This document shows positions 1 to 8,848 of a DNA stretch of 38,154 nucleotides, one piece after another; position 1 is the first letter of the stretch; each line of letters starts with the position of its first letter. The stretch is taken from assembly GCF_022763525.1 (NCBI RefSeq), contig NZ_JALEGG010000191.1, positions 1 through 38,154 of the forward strand, given 5' to 3'. This DNA comes from Acidovorax sp. Its GTDB lineage: Bacteria; Pseudomonadota; Gammaproteobacteria; Burkholderiales; Burkholderiaceae_C. Made by a program: the position numbers and the translations under genes. A model generated the notes under the pieces. That model saw only the letters and a list, made by a program, of their open reading frames with translations. It was not told the DNA's origin and did not search any database.

Positions 1-495
1 GACGCTGGGCTCGCCCGGCAGCTCCAGCAGGTAGCCGTGGCCGTGCTCCATGAGGCGACCCACCCAGCCCCGGCCGTGCACGCAGGGTATGGGCGTGATG
101 TGGCCGCCCAGCGGGAGCGGCACCGGCTGGCGGGCCGGCCCCGTCAGCGGCAGCACCTGCAGGCCCCGCTGCGCGAGGTAGCCGGCATCGCGCGGCATGC
201 AGATCACCGGAATCTGCCGCTCGCGCAGAAAGCGCTTGCCCTCGCGATCCAGGTGGTCGAAGTGGCCGCGCTGGCAGTGGGTGATGAGCGCGTGAGTTAC
301 GCGTTGCAGCAGTGCGTCCGCGTCCTCGGGCAACTCGACGATGGGATTGCGCTGGCGGCCCGCGCCCAGGTAGCGCAGGGCGGGCAGGCTGCCCCGGGGC
401 GCCAGCATCGGGTCCACCAGCAAGCCCACAGGCTGGCCCTGTGCGGGGGTGAATTCAAGCAGCACGGTGGCATTGCGCAAGTGAGTGATCTGCAT
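1..495 (-). CDS. MBL-fold metallohydrolase, 3' part missing
   Basis: The reading frame starts at the ATG at 495 and stays open for 165 codons to the window edge, so the C-terminus is outside. The protein begins MQITHLRNATVLLEF, resembling the first strands of UlaG-type beta-lactamase-fold hydrolases. The metal motif reads ITHCQRGHFDHLD: HxDH is present, but the first His of the usual HxHxDH is displaced by an insertion (H-x4-H-x-D-H). A later His lies in PCVHGRGW. The family holds cytoplasmic metal-dependent hydrolases (lactonases, phosphodiesterases, thioesterases); the substrate cannot be named. It diverges from the AraC-type regulator at 631, with 135 bp between the starts, which suggests that regulator controls it. 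The family is fairly sure, the reaction unknown. Confidence 0.8.
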   Translation of the reverse strand, partial: MQITHLRNATVLLEFTPAQGQPVGLLVDPMLAPRGSLPALRYLGAGRQRNPIVELPEDADALLQRVTHALITHCQRGHFDHLDREGKRFLRERQIPVICMPRDAGYLAQRGLQVLPLTGPARQPVPLPLGGHITPIPCVHGRGWVGRLMEHGHGYLLELPGEPSV

Positions 496-630
496 GGGGC
501 GGGCTCCAAAGCCAAAGGGAATGGTGTGGATTTTTGGGATACGCCGCCGCGGCGAGAATGGCCAGGTAGGACAACTTCTTTCCAATTTCTGCCACAGGTC
601 CTTTCACCTTTTCTCCCTATCCCTGCTCAC

Positions 631-1611
631 ATGCCTCCACCTCCCGTCCCTCCCCTGCGCCTGGCGCTGCTGCTGTACCCCGGGTGCATGCCCGCGGGCC
701 TGTTTGCCACGGCCGACCTGGCGCGTGCCGCCAACCTCCGCGCGCAGCGCGACGTGGTGACGACGTTTTGGGCCGGGATCGACCTGCAGCCTGTGCCCAC
801 CTGGCAAGGCCCCGCCCTCGCGCCCGCCGTGGCCCTGGCGCAGGCCGAGGTGGACGCGGTGCTGGTGCCGGGCCTGTGGCTTTCGTCGCCGGACGGCTGG
901 CAGGCGCCCGGACTGCAACAGCAGCTTGCACCCACCGTGGCCGCGCTGCGTGCCCTGCCCCGCCGCACGCACGTGTGGAGCTATTGCGCGGGCGTGGCGC
1001 TGGCCGCTGCCAGCGGCCGGCTGCGCGGGCGCAGCGCCACGGCCACCTGGTGGCTGCGCGCCGCACTGGAGCAGCAATTTGGCACGGTGCACTGGCGCTT
1101 TGACGAGCCCTTGGTGGAAGACGGCCCCGCCACCACCGCCACCGGCGCGAACGGACACCTGCCCCTCCTGCTGCATGCCCTGGCACAGCGGCTGGACGCC
1201 GCGGCGCTGGGCGATCTGCAGTCGCTGCTGATGCTGCCGCGCCCGCGCACCACCCATCCCGCGTTTGCGGGCCAGGACCTGATGGCCGTGACCGACCCCA
1301 CCTTGCGTCGCGCCGTGCTGTGGGTGCAGCGCAGCCCCGCCAGCGCACTGCGCCTGCCCGCGCTGGCCGAGGCGCTGGCCATGTCACCCCGCACGCTGGC
1401 GCGCCGGGTTCACGCCCACACGGGCTTGTCGGCTGCGCTGTGGATGCGGCGCATCAAGCTGCGCCAGGTGAGCGAGGCGCTGTGTGACACCGCGCGGCCC
1501 CTCAAGCGGATTGCCGAAGACCTGGGCTTTTCCAGCGAAGCCGGCCTGCACCGCGCCTTTCAGCAGGCCACCGGGCAGACACCGCTGGCCTACCGCCTGG
1601 CCCACGGCTGA
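631..1611 (+). CDS. GlxA-family AraC-type transcriptional regulator (DJ-1/PfpI domain plus HTH)
   Basis: This 326-residue regulator has an N-terminal DJ-1/PfpI-like domain (about residues 8-190) with the nucleophile-elbow motif WSYCAGVALAAASG, and a C-terminal AraC double helix-turn-helix (about 225-322). The latter contains LAEALAMSPRTLARRVHAHTG and IAEDLGFSSEAGLHRAFQQATG, the two recognition helices of the family. The open frame extends far upstream, but the ATG at 631 is chosen because homology begins directly after it and the upstream part runs antisense to the hydrolase gene. Such proteins sense small metabolites and bind DNA in the cytoplasm. The divergent hydrolase at 1-495 is the likely target. 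The ligand is unknown. Confidence 0.88.
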   Translation: MPPPPVPPLRLALLLYPGCMPAGLFATADLARAANLRAQRDVVTTFWAGIDLQPVPTWQGPALAPAVALAQAEVDAVLVPGLWLSSPDGWQAPGLQQQLAPTVAALRALPRRTHVWSYCAGVALAAASGRLRGRSATATWWLRAALEQQFGTVHWRFDEPLVEDGPATTATGANGHLPLLLHALAQRLDAAALGDLQSLLMLPRPRTTHPAFAGQDLMAVTDPTLRRAVLWVQRSPASALRLPALAEALAMSPRTLARRVHAHTGLSAALWMRRIKLRQVSEALCDTARPLKRIAEDLGFSSEAGLHRAFQQATGQTPLAYRLAHG

Positions 1612-1755
1612 AGCAACGCCCACCGCGCCACGCACTCGTTCACAAAGAGGCGCCGGGCATGCGCAAGGTTGCGATCAGGAATGGCCGCGGTCCCCGCCCA
1701 CAGCGGGTATCTTTGGCACTCCGGCGCATCGCGCCGCCCTGCCAGGAGCCTGCCC

Positions 1756-2601
1756 ATGCCGTCGCCCTTTGCCGCCACCCCGCCAACCTTCATGCAGCGC
1801 CTGCAGCCGTGGCAGCCGTCGGGCCAGAACCTGTCGCTGAACGATTTCGACGCCGGCGCCAAACCGTTCTCGATGGGCGACAAGGCCCGCGACAAGGCCG
1901 CAGTGGAAGAACTGGCGGTCGAGCTGGACGCGCTGCAAAACCTGTTCTACGCCGACAAGCGCTACAAGCTGCTGGTGGTGCTGCAAGGCACCGACACCTC
2001 GGGCAAGGACGGCACCATCCGCGGGGTGTTTGGCCGCATGAGTGCCCTGGGCGTGCATGCGGTGGGCTGGAAGGCGCCCACCGAAACCGAGCGCGCGCAC
2101 GACTACCTCTGGCGCATCCACCAGCGGGTGCCGCAGGCCGGCGACGTCACGGTGTTCAACCGCAGTCACTACGAAGACGTGCTGGTGCCCGTGGTCAACG
2201 GCTGGATCACGCCCGCCCAGCACCGGCAGCGGCTGGCGCACATCAACGACTTTGAACGCATGCTCAGCGAGACGGGCACCATCGTGCTCAAGTTCTTGCT
2301 GCACATCGGCTTTGATGAGCAGCGCGAGCGCCTGCAGGAGCGGCTGGACGACCCGGCCAAGCACTGGAAGTTCAGCATGGGCGATGTGGAGGTGCGCAAA
2401 CAATGGGCCGAATACCAGCGCGCCTACGGCACCCTGCTGGCCGACACCCACACGCCCTGGGCGCCATGGACCATCGTGCCCGCCAACTCGAAGACGCATC
2501 GCAACCTGATGATTGCCACCATACTGCGCGAGGTGCTGCAGACCCTGGACCTGCGCTACCCCACGGGCGACCCGCAACTCACGCACTTCACCGTGGAGTA
2601 G
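1756..2601 (+). CDS. ppk2: Polyphosphate kinase 2 family protein (polyP:nucleotide phosphotransferase)
   Basis: A 281-residue PPK2 enzyme, which moves phosphate between inorganic polyphosphate and nucleotides in the cytoplasm. It has the Walker A motif GTDTSGKDG at about residues 78-86 and the Walker B region FNRSHYEDVLVP, followed by a lid region rich in Arg and Lys. The FNRSHYEDVLV signature fits the PPK2 branch that includes class III enzymes (AMP and ADP phosphorylation) better than the FDRSWYNR form of class I. That sub-class call is inference. The ATG at 1756 has AGGAG at 1744-1748, and length agrees with the family. A longer in-frame start at 1669 lacks homology and is not used. The gene stands alone between the AraC regulator and gdhA. 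Confidence 0.9.
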   Translation: MPSPFAATPPTFMQRLQPWQPSGQNLSLNDFDAGAKPFSMGDKARDKAAVEELAVELDALQNLFYADKRYKLLVVLQGTDTSGKDGTIRGVFGRMSALGVHAVGWKAPTETERAHDYLWRIHQRVPQAGDVTVFNRSHYEDVLVPVVNGWITPAQHRQRLAHINDFERMLSETGTIVLKFLLHIGFDEQRERLQERLDDPAKHWKFSMGDVEVRKQWAEYQRAYGTLLADTHTPWAPWTIVPANSKTHRNLMIATILREVLQTLDLRYPTGDPQLTHFTVE

Positions 2602-2672
2602 CGCGGGCCGATCCCCTCGCAAACCCCGGTTCGACGCTCCTGCACCGTGCTGCATTGCAGCATTGGCGCGGC

Positions 2673-2702
2673 TTGCGGGACGATATGCAAAAAGCGCATA
2701 AT
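2673..2702 (+). promoter_or_regulatory. Candidate sigma-70 promoter of gdhA
   Basis: TTGCGG at 2673-2678 and CATAAT at 2697-2702 are separated by 18 bp and lie about 80 bp upstream of the gdhA start. Both hexamers are reasonable matches to the consensus. The assignment rests on sequence only. Confidence 0.4.
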
Positions 2703-2784
2703 CCCCAAACACTCCGGCCTTGGACACCCCAGGGAGCTGAGGCATACAGTTCGCCGTCTGAATCGATCCCACAAGGAAACTCAC

Positions 2785-4092
2785 ATGTCGCACCCCGTCG
2801 GCGCCCCCGCCGCGCAATCGCACCCCCTGCCCTCGTACCTGCAGGCCGACAACCTCGGCCCCTGGGGCATCTACCTGCAACAGGTGGACCGCGTCACCCC
2901 CTACCTGGGCCACCTGGCCCGCTGGGTCGAGACGCTCAAGCGCCCCAAGCGCGCGCTGATCGTGGACGTGCCGATCGAGCTGGACAACGGCACCATCGCC
3001 CACTTCGAAGGCTACCGCGTGCAGCACAACACCAGCCGCGGCCCGGGCAAGGGCGGCGTGCGCTTCCACCAGGACGTGACGCTGTCCGAGGTGATGGCCC
3101 TGTCGGCCTGGATGAGCATCAAGAACGCAGCCGTGAACGTGCCCTACGGCGGCGCCAAGGGCGGCATCCGCGTGGACCCCAAGAAGCTGTCGATGGGCGA
3201 GCTGGAGCGCCTGACGCGCCGCTACACCAGCGAGATCGGCATCATCATCGGCCCCAGCAAGGACATTCCCGCACCTGACGTGAACACCAACGGCCAGATC
3301 ATGGCGTGGATGATGGACACGTACTCCATGAACACCGGCGCCACCGCCACCGGCGTGGTCACCGGCAAGCCCGTGGACCTGGGCGGCTCGCTGGGCCGTG
3401 TGGAAGCCACCGGCCGCGGCGTGTTCACCGTGGGGGTCGAGGCAGCCAAGCTCACCGGCCTGTCGCTGGACGGCGCCCGTGTGGCCGTGCAGGGCTTTGG
3501 CAATGTGGGCGGCATCGCTGCCAAGCTGTTTGCCGAAGCCGGTGCGAAGGTGGTGGCCGTGCAAGACCACACCGGCACCATCTTCAACAGCAACGGCCTG
3601 GATGTGCCCGCCCTGCTGGCGCATGTGAAGGCACGCGGCGGCGTGGGCGGCTTTGCCGGCGCCGACGTGATGAAGCCGGAAGAGTTCTGGGGTGTTCCGT
3701 GCGAGATCCTGATCCCCGCCGCACTCGAAGGACAGATCACCAAGGACAACGCGGGCCAGATCAAGGCCAAGCTCGTGATCGAAGGCGCCAACGGCCCCAC
3801 CACCCCCGAAGCCGACGACATCCTGCACGACAAGGGCGTGCTGGTGCTGCCCGACGTGATCGCCAACGCCGGTGGCGTGACGGTGAGCTACTTCGAATGG
3901 GTGCAGGACTTCTCCAGCTTCTTCTGGAGCGAGGACGAGATCAACGCCCGCCTGGTGCGCATCATGCAAGAGGCCTTTGCCGGCGTCTGGCAGGTAGCCC
4001 AGGAGCACAAGGTCAGCCTGCGTACCGCCACCTTCATCGTGGCCTGCCAGCGCATCCTGCACGCTCGCGAAATGCGCGGGCTGTATCCATAA
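2785..4092 (+). CDS. gdhA: Glu/Leu/Phe/Val dehydrogenase family, glutamate dehydrogenase
   Basis: A 435-residue dehydrogenase that interconverts glutamate and 2-oxoglutarate plus ammonium. The catalytic-lysine motif [10 protein letters not shown] is near residue 125. The substrate-binding segment [13 protein letters not shown] precedes it, and the Rossmann glycine motif GFGNVGG is near residue 237. The length matches the short hexameric class (GudB/RocG-like), which usually prefers NAD; cofactor choice is not proven here. ATG 2785 is preceded by AAGGAA at 2774-2779; the open frame extends upstream but has no homology there. The gene appears monocistronic, with its own promoter candidate and a terminator at 4236-4274. 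Confidence 0.93.
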   Translation: MSHPVGAPAAQSHPLPSYLQADNLGPWGIYLQQVDRVTPYLGHLARWVETLKRPKRALIVDVPIELDNGTIAHFEGYRVQHNTSRGPGKGGVRFHQDVTLSEVMALSAWMSIKNAAVNVPYGGAKGGIRVDPKKLSMGELERLTRRYTSEIGIIIGPSKDIPAPDVNTNGQIMAWMMDTYSMNTGATATGVVTGKPVDLGGSLGRVEATGRGVFTVGVEAAKLTGLSLDGARVAVQGFGNVGGIAAKLFAEAGAKVVAVQDHTGTIFNSNGLDVPALLAHVKARGGVGGFAGADVMKPEEFWGVPCEILIPAALEGQITKDNAGQIKAKLVIEGANGPTTPEADDILHDKGVLVLPDVIANAGGVTVSYFEWVQDFSSFFWSEDEINARLVRIMQEAFAGVWQVAQEHKVSLRTATFIVACQRILHAREMRGLYP

Positions 4093-4459
4093 GCCGCCTG
4101 AGACGCCTTCAGCGCCTTCTTCGACGGGGGCGCATCCACTGGACTGGCGGGGGACCGCGCCTTGTGTTGAAGGGCGCTACCCACCCACCGCTCACGCCGG
4201 GCCCATCGTCTCAACCAGGACCATGGGCTCCCGCCAAACCGCCAGCCGCCGCGATCCGGCGCTGGCGGTTTTTCTTTGGGTGTGGCCCGGTGTTGTGCAC
4301 GGGCGACGGCGTTGGAGCGGGGCGCCGCCGCTCACCACGGTAAAACGACCGCACAGCCGGCGTTGAAACCAAAAGATACGTATACATACAAATCGTCATC
4401 TCTGGTCACAGAGACGCGTGAAAGACTGCCCGACTCCGTGTCCTTTTGGGAGATTCCCG
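4093..4459. other. Intergenic region between gdhA and the acyl-CoA ligase gene
   Basis: No gene is visible in these 367 bases. They hold a terminator hairpin (4236-4274) and, nearer the ligase gene, two small palindromes: ATACGTAT at 4376-4383 and an inverted repeat TCTCTG-GTCA-CAGAGA at 4399-4414. The palindromes lie 45-85 bp upstream of the ligase start and could be an operator for it. No clear promoter hexamer pair could be fixed. Confidence 0.5.
4236..4274 (+). terminator. Rho-independent terminator after gdhA
   Basis: An 11-bp perfect stem, AAACCGCCAGC (4236-4246) with GCTGGCGGTTT (4261-4271), encloses a smaller inner GC stem and runs into a T-rich stretch (TTTTTCTTT). It lies about 145 bp past the gdhA stop. 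Confidence 0.7.
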
Positions 4460-6106
4460 GTGGCCATCCCGTCCCTGCGCAGCCTGGTGGCGCGCTTTCT
4501 GCTCAACCGGCTGCGCACGGCGCGGTCGGTAGCCCGCCTGGCGTACCGCCGCCACCCCCACCAGCCCGCGCTGATTGACCGGCGCGGCACCCTCACCTAC
4601 GCCCAGCTGCAAGAGCGTGTGCAGCGCCTGCAGGCCTGGATGCAGGCGCAGGGCGTGAAGAAGGGCGATGTGGTCTTCACTTGGCTGCCCGAGACTGGCG
4701 AGCAATATGAAACCCGCCTCGCCACGTTCGAGAACGGCACCATCTTTGCCAGCTTCCACAAGCATCTGCCGGCCGACGCGGCGCTGGCCACCATCGTGCG
4801 GGTCAAACCCACGGTCTTCATCCACGACCCACTGCTGAGCGCGCCCATCCTTGCGGCCGTGCGCGAGGCCTTGCCTGGCTTGCGCATGCTGGCGCTGGGC
4901 GCAGACTACGAGCAGGCCCTGGCGCAACACGCGCCTGCAGCAAGCACGGCCGAGGTGCATGAGGACGACATGTTTGCGCTGCACATGACCTCGGGCACCA
5001 CAGGCCTGCCCAAGTCCGTTGGCTACAGCCACCGCAAGTACCTGGACAGCGTGCGCCTGATCTCGCGCTCCATCGACTTCAAGCCGCCTGCGGGCGGCCC
5101 CGACGTGAACATGCTCGGCCTGCCGCTGACCGGCCCTGGCTCGGGCCTGGTGCTGCCCACGCTGCTGGCGGGCGCGGCGCTGGTCATGCCCGAGGACTTT
5201 CGGCCCACCACGCTGGCGGGCCTGATCCAGAAGCACCGCGTATCGCGCGCGTTTCTCTCGCCCTCGGCCATCATCGACCTGCTGGACGAGCCCACGCTGG
5301 GCGAGTACGACCTCTCGTCCCTCACCCACGTGCCCTACGGCTCGGAGATGATGCCCGCGCCCAAGATCGCCGAGGCCATCCACCGATTTGGGCCCATCTT
5401 CCAGCAAGGCTATGGCTGCCTGGAGGCGCTGCCTCCCGTCACTTGGCTGCTGCCGCACGAGCACGTGGATGCCGACGGCAACCCGTTGGGCAACGAAATC
5501 CTCTCCACCGTGGGCCGCGTGATGCCGGGGGTGGAGGTCGTGATCCGCGACGATGATTTCAAACCCCAGCCCACGGGCCGCATGGGACTGATCACCGTGA
5601 AGACACCGGTGCGCTTTGATGGCTACTGGCTTGACCCCGAGAAGAGCCGCGAAACCCTGCGCGACGGCTGGGTGGTGATGGGCGACCTGGGCTACTACGA
5701 CGCGGCGGGCTACTTGCACGTGCTGGGCCGCAGCGCCGACCGCGTGGCGCGCAACGGCCAACTGCTGAACCCGCGCGAGGTGGAGGAGGTGGCCCACACG
5801 CATTCCGCAGTGAAGGAAGCCTGCCTGGTGCAGCATGGCCCGCTGGCGGTGCTGGTGCTGAGCCTGCGCCGCAGCTGGCGCACCGGGCACGACTGGGCGG
5901 CCCTGGAGCGCGACATCGCGCAGTACTTGGCGCACAAGCTGCCGCCTGCACTGCAGCCCGACGATGTGCGCATCGTGGAGGAGATCCCGCGCAGCTTCCT
6001 CAACAAGATGCTGCGTCGCGAAGTGCGGCTCATGCTTGAAGCCGCACCACCGCGCGCGGCTGCGCCAGCGACATCGCCCTCCACCCCCTCGTCCGTGGCC
6101 CCGTAA
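4460..6106 (+). CDS. AMP-binding acyl-CoA synthetase (acyl-CoA ligase family)
   Basis: A 548-residue adenylate-forming enzyme that activates a carboxylic acid with ATP and CoA. The phosphate-binding loop TSGTTGLPKS is at about residue 177. GYGCLEALPP stands where YGxTE is usual. MGDLGYYDAAGYLHVLGR and RVARNGQLLNPREVEE form the hinge and C-domain motifs, and the catalytic lysine is in RSFLNKMLR (about Lys516). The GTG start at 4460 has GGGAG at 4448-4452; an upstream GTG at 4418 is possible. The stop overlaps the next start by one base (TAATG), so it is translationally coupled to the MelB-type symporter. Substrate unknown; the context suggests an imported organic or fatty acid. The atypical GYGCLEA motif separates it from textbook long-chain ligases. 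Confidence 0.88.
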   Translation: MAIPSLRSLVARFLLNRLRTARSVARLAYRRHPHQPALIDRRGTLTYAQLQERVQRLQAWMQAQGVKKGDVVFTWLPETGEQYETRLATFENGTIFASFHKHLPADAALATIVRVKPTVFIHDPLLSAPILAAVREALPGLRMLALGADYEQALAQHAPAASTAEVHEDDMFALHMTSGTTGLPKSVGYSHRKYLDSVRLISRSIDFKPPAGGPDVNMLGLPLTGPGSGLVLPTLLAGAALVMPEDFRPTTLAGLIQKHRVSRAFLSPSAIIDLLDEPTLGEYDLSSLTHVPYGSEMMPAPKIAEAIHRFGPIFQQGYGCLEALPPVTWLLPHEHVDADGNPLGNEILSTVGRVMPGVEVVIRDDDFKPQPTGRMGLITVKTPVRFDGYWLDPEKSRETLRDGWVVMGDLGYYDAAGYLHVLGRSADRVARNGQLLNPREVEEVAHTHSAVKEACLVQHGPLAVLVLSLRRSWRTGHDWAALERDIAQYLAHKLPPALQPDDVRIVEEIPRSFLNKMLRREVRLMLEAAPPRAAAPATSPSTPSSVAP

Positions 6107-7500
6107 TGCACGCCAGCACACCCTCCAGCGCCCCCGGTTCATCGCCCCTCACCCTCGGCACCAAACTCAGTTACGCGGTCGGCAATGTCGGCCTGCAGAT
6201 GCTGATCGCCGCCATGAGCTTTCTGCTCATGATCTTCTACACCGATGTGGCGCTGGTGCCGCCGGCAGTGGCTGGCGCGGCGCTGCTGGTAGGCAAGGTG
6301 TGGGACACCGTCAACGATCCGCTGTTCGGCTGGATAACCGACCGCACCCGCTCGCGCTGGGGGCGCCACCGCGTGTACCTCATCTACGGCGCGATCCCGC
6401 TGGGCATTGCGGCGGCCGCAGTGTGGATGGTGCCGCCAGGGCTCTCTGCGATGGCGGCGTTTGTATGGATCGCTGTCACCTACACCCTGTTCGACACGGT
6501 GATGACTCTGGTGCAGCTCCCCTACCAGGCCATGGCCGCGAACATGACGCGGGATTACGACGAGCGCACCAGCCTCACGGCGTTCGCCTCGCTGGGTGCC
6601 CTGCTGGGCTTCATGGCAGGCAGCGTGCTCATGCCCGTCATGGTGCGGGCCGCGCCCGATGCGCGCACCGGGTACGCGCTGGCGGGTGCATGCTTTGGCC
6701 TGATGGCGGGCACGGCGATCGCCGTGGTCGCCTGGCGCGTGCGCGAGCCGCAGGCCAACGGCCTGCAGGCGCGAGCAGAGACAAACACATCCGCCTCGCC
6801 GCAGACGATGTGGGAAAGCGTGCGAGAGACCCTGCGCACCACGCTGCGCAACCGCCCCTTCTTGCTGCTGATGAGCGCGGCCACGCTGGTGCGCCTGGGC
6901 CTGACGCTGGTGCAGACGGCGCTGGCCTATTTCGTGATCTACCAGCTGCAGGGCGACAAAGGCGACCTGCCCCGCTACATGGGCACGCTGCTGGGCGTGG
7001 TGGGCGTGTCGCTGTTCGGGTGGAAGGTGGTGGTGGACCGCTGGGAAAAGAACCGTGCCTACATTCTGGGCCTGGTGCTGTGCGCCGCCGGGCTGCTGGC
7101 GCTGTACTGGGTGGGGCCGGGCGACCAGCGCAAGGTGATGGCCATCCTGGTGGTGATCGGCATCGGCATGGGCGCCCACTGGATCGTGCCCTTTGCCATG
7201 GTGCCCGACACCATCGACCACGGCCACATGCAGGCCGGAGAACGCCAGACCGGCATGTACTATGGCCTGTACGGCCTGATGGACAAGCTGGCGCGCACGC
7301 TGGCCACCGTGACGGTGGCGGGCATGCTGGACATCACAGGCTACGTGCCCAACGTGGCCCAGTCGCCCGCCGCGCTGCAGGGCATTGCGCTGGTGACCGG
7401 CGTGCTGCCCGCGCTGTGCTTGGCGCTGGCCGTTCCGCTGCTGGTGGCCTACCCCATCACACGATCGCAGCACGCGGACATCCTGCAAAAGACCCGGTAA
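6106..7500 (+). CDS. MFS transporter, MelB-like GPH cation symporter family
   Basis: A 464-residue inner-membrane carrier with about 12 hydrophobic segments. The N-terminal signature KLSYAVGNVG, then FYTDVALVPPAVAGAALLVG, then WDTVNDPLFGWITDRTRSRWGRHR is diagnostic of the glycoside-pentoside-hexuronide:cation symporter family. The Asp in NDPLFGWITDRT corresponds to the cation-site region of MelB. The start overlaps the stop of the acyl-CoA ligase gene, so the two proteins are probably made together and act on the same molecule. The family also includes lipid carriers (the vertebrate lysophospholipid importer MFSD2A is a distant member), so an acyl-type or organic-acid substrate is plausible. 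That is inference; a sugar substrate is not excluded. Confidence 0.88.
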   Translation: MHASTPSSAPGSSPLTLGTKLSYAVGNVGLQMLIAAMSFLLMIFYTDVALVPPAVAGAALLVGKVWDTVNDPLFGWITDRTRSRWGRHRVYLIYGAIPLGIAAAAVWMVPPGLSAMAAFVWIAVTYTLFDTVMTLVQLPYQAMAANMTRDYDERTSLTAFASLGALLGFMAGSVLMPVMVRAAPDARTGYALAGACFGLMAGTAIAVVAWRVREPQANGLQARAETNTSASPQTMWESVRETLRTTLRNRPFLLLMSAATLVRLGLTLVQTALAYFVIYQLQGDKGDLPRYMGTLLGVVGVSLFGWKVVVDRWEKNRAYILGLVLCAAGLLALYWVGPGDQRKVMAILVVIGIGMGAHWIVPFAMVPDTIDHGHMQAGERQTGMYYGLYGLMDKLARTLATVTVAGMLDITGYVPNVAQSPAALQGIALVTGVLPALCLALAVPLLVAYPITRSQHADILQKTR

Positions 7501-7546
7501 GGCGCCCTGCAATGGCAAACCGGTGCCACCATGGGCCCGTCGCGCG

Positions 7547-8692
7547 CTATGCGCCAGGCGTGGGCCCCACCGGCTCCGGTGGCACTACGCCGCGCATCGC
7601 CAGGCAAAAGGGCTGGACGCATTCCGCCCGCGCCGCGTAGGGGCAGCCCACCGTTTCGCACAGGCCCGAGGCGCCATTGCGCGCGCGGTCTTCCTCGCGC
7701 GGCACCTGGCCGCTGGCCTGCAGCACGGCCATCTGCGTCCAGGGGTCCAGCCGGCCGGACGTGGCTTGCTGCAGCAGGTCGCGGCCGTACACCGTGGCGG
7801 CCGGCTGCGGCTGGAAGTCCAGCACCAGCAGCGCGCTGGTGCGCGGCGCGGACGGCTCCATGCCCTGCAGCACCAACGCCGTCACCCCTGACTGCAGCGC
7901 TTGCGCGTTGCCTGCGAAGGGTACCTGCAGCGCGGCAGCCATTGGCACGGCAGCAGCAGAAGAAGCAGACGGCAGCGGCCCGGCGGGCGTTGCCTGCGCG
8001 GCCTGCGCCGCCAGCCAGGGTACCGGCACCCGCAGCGTGAGCGCAAAGCCGCGCGGCCCCTCGGGCGTCTGGGCCGTGCCCTGGCGCACCAGCCAGGTCT
8101 GCAGCGGCGGCTGTTCGGCATCCAGCGTGCCACTCTCCAGCGCCTGCGCGAGGCCCATGGGCCAGGGCTGGGCCGACACCACCCGCTGCGGCGCACCGCT
8201 GCCGGCCGTAACCTGCTGCACCACCACGCTCACCATGCGCATCAGCGGGGTGCGGAGGCCCGATGCAGGCCAGGCCGCTGCGCCAGCCGCCGAGGTTGCG
8301 GCAGGCGCCGCCACGGCGGGGGCACCAGCGGGGAGCGGCAACTGCGGCACCGGCCCGCGGGGCACGCTGGCGGCACTGCCCGCGCTCTTCGGGGCGGCGT
8401 CCGCACCTCCGCGCCGCGGGTCAAACCCCGCGCCCAGCTGCTCCCGCGCCTGCGCCGAGATGCTGGCCTTGTCTGCCGGTGCTGGCGTGGGCAGCGGCGG
8501 TGCCCCGGCGGGCGGCGACGAGGGTGTTGGCGGCGGCGCGGCAGGGTCCGCACCGGGCCGCGCCGGCACCGGCACCGGCGCGGGCTTGTCCAGCCCCAGC
8601 AGGGACGACTGCCGCTGCAGCGCCGCCTCGGCCAGGAACTGGGCCACGGGCGGGAGGGCAACGCTGCGGGAAGAATCGATGGGTCCGGCCAT
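7547..8692 (-). CDS. Uncharacterised Pro/Ala-rich protein with C-terminal four-Cys motif
   Basis: This 381-residue protein is not recognised. Residues 1-130 are low-complexity, rich in Pro and Ala, with one conserved-looking island (ISAQAREQLGAGFDPRR). A central part (about 160-310) has alternating hydrophobic residues as in a beta-sandwich (GFALTLRVPVPWL, TSALLVLDFQPQP). The C-terminus carries a symmetric cysteine motif C-x4-C-x7-C-x4-C (CETVGCPYAARAECVQPFC) that may bind a metal. The layout, long flexible N-part plus compact C-part, recalls flagellar hook-length proteins (FliK), but I see no FliK signature. No signal peptide. The ATG at 8692 is chosen because the upstream extension enters a dispersed repeat. 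It is convergent with the symporter gene. Confidence 0.65.
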   Translation of the reverse strand: MAGPIDSSRSVALPPVAQFLAEAALQRQSSLLGLDKPAPVPVPARPGADPAAPPPTPSSPPAGAPPLPTPAPADKASISAQAREQLGAGFDPRRGGADAAPKSAGSAASVPRGPVPQLPLPAGAPAVAAPAATSAAGAAAWPASGLRTPLMRMVSVVVQQVTAGSGAPQRVVSAQPWPMGLAQALESGTLDAEQPPLQTWLVRQGTAQTPEGPRGFALTLRVPVPWLAAQAAQATPAGPLPSASSAAAVPMAAALQVPFAGNAQALQSGVTALVLQGMEPSAPRTSALLVLDFQPQPAATVYGRDLLQQATSGRLDPWTQMAVLQASGQVPREEDRARNGASGLCETVGCPYAARAECVQPFCLAMRGVVPPEPVGPTPGA

Positions 8693-8770
8693 AGGGTCTG
8701 GATTCTGGAGTGATTTCGCGGGCGTGAACAGGGCGCAGCGCAGGCAAAGATTCGCCTCCGCATAAACTAT

Positions 8771-8820
8771 CAAATTCATAGCTGCTTGCGCTTGACTATC
8801 AAGCGCAAGGGGCCATTTGG
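8771..8820 (+). repeat. Dispersed boundary repeat, copy 1
   Basis: One of five related copies of about 48 bp. It contains a perfect hairpin TTGCGCTTG (8786-8794), loop ACTAT, CAAGCGCAA (8800-8808), flanked by ATAGCTGC on one side and GGCCATTTGG on the other. It lies between divergent genes, in the 156 bp separating their starts. Confidence 0.85.
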
Positions 8821-8848
8821 CTCACAACCCCCTGCCACCGGTCCCGCC

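Noticed and set aside
37-630. N-terminal extension of the AraC-type regulator
   Set aside because: It lies antisense to the MBL-fold gene, and DJ-1-domain homology begins just after the ATG at 631.
1675-4062. A 795-codon open frame on the minus strand opposite ppk2 and gdhA
   Set aside because: High-GC third-position bias keeps the opposite strand open; the His- and Gly-rich translation has no motifs, while the plus-strand genes are clear.
7677-8765. A 362-codon plus-strand frame opposite the four-Cys protein
   Set aside because: Ser/Ala/Gly-rich translation without structure, no ribosome site. The minus frame has conserved-looking segments.
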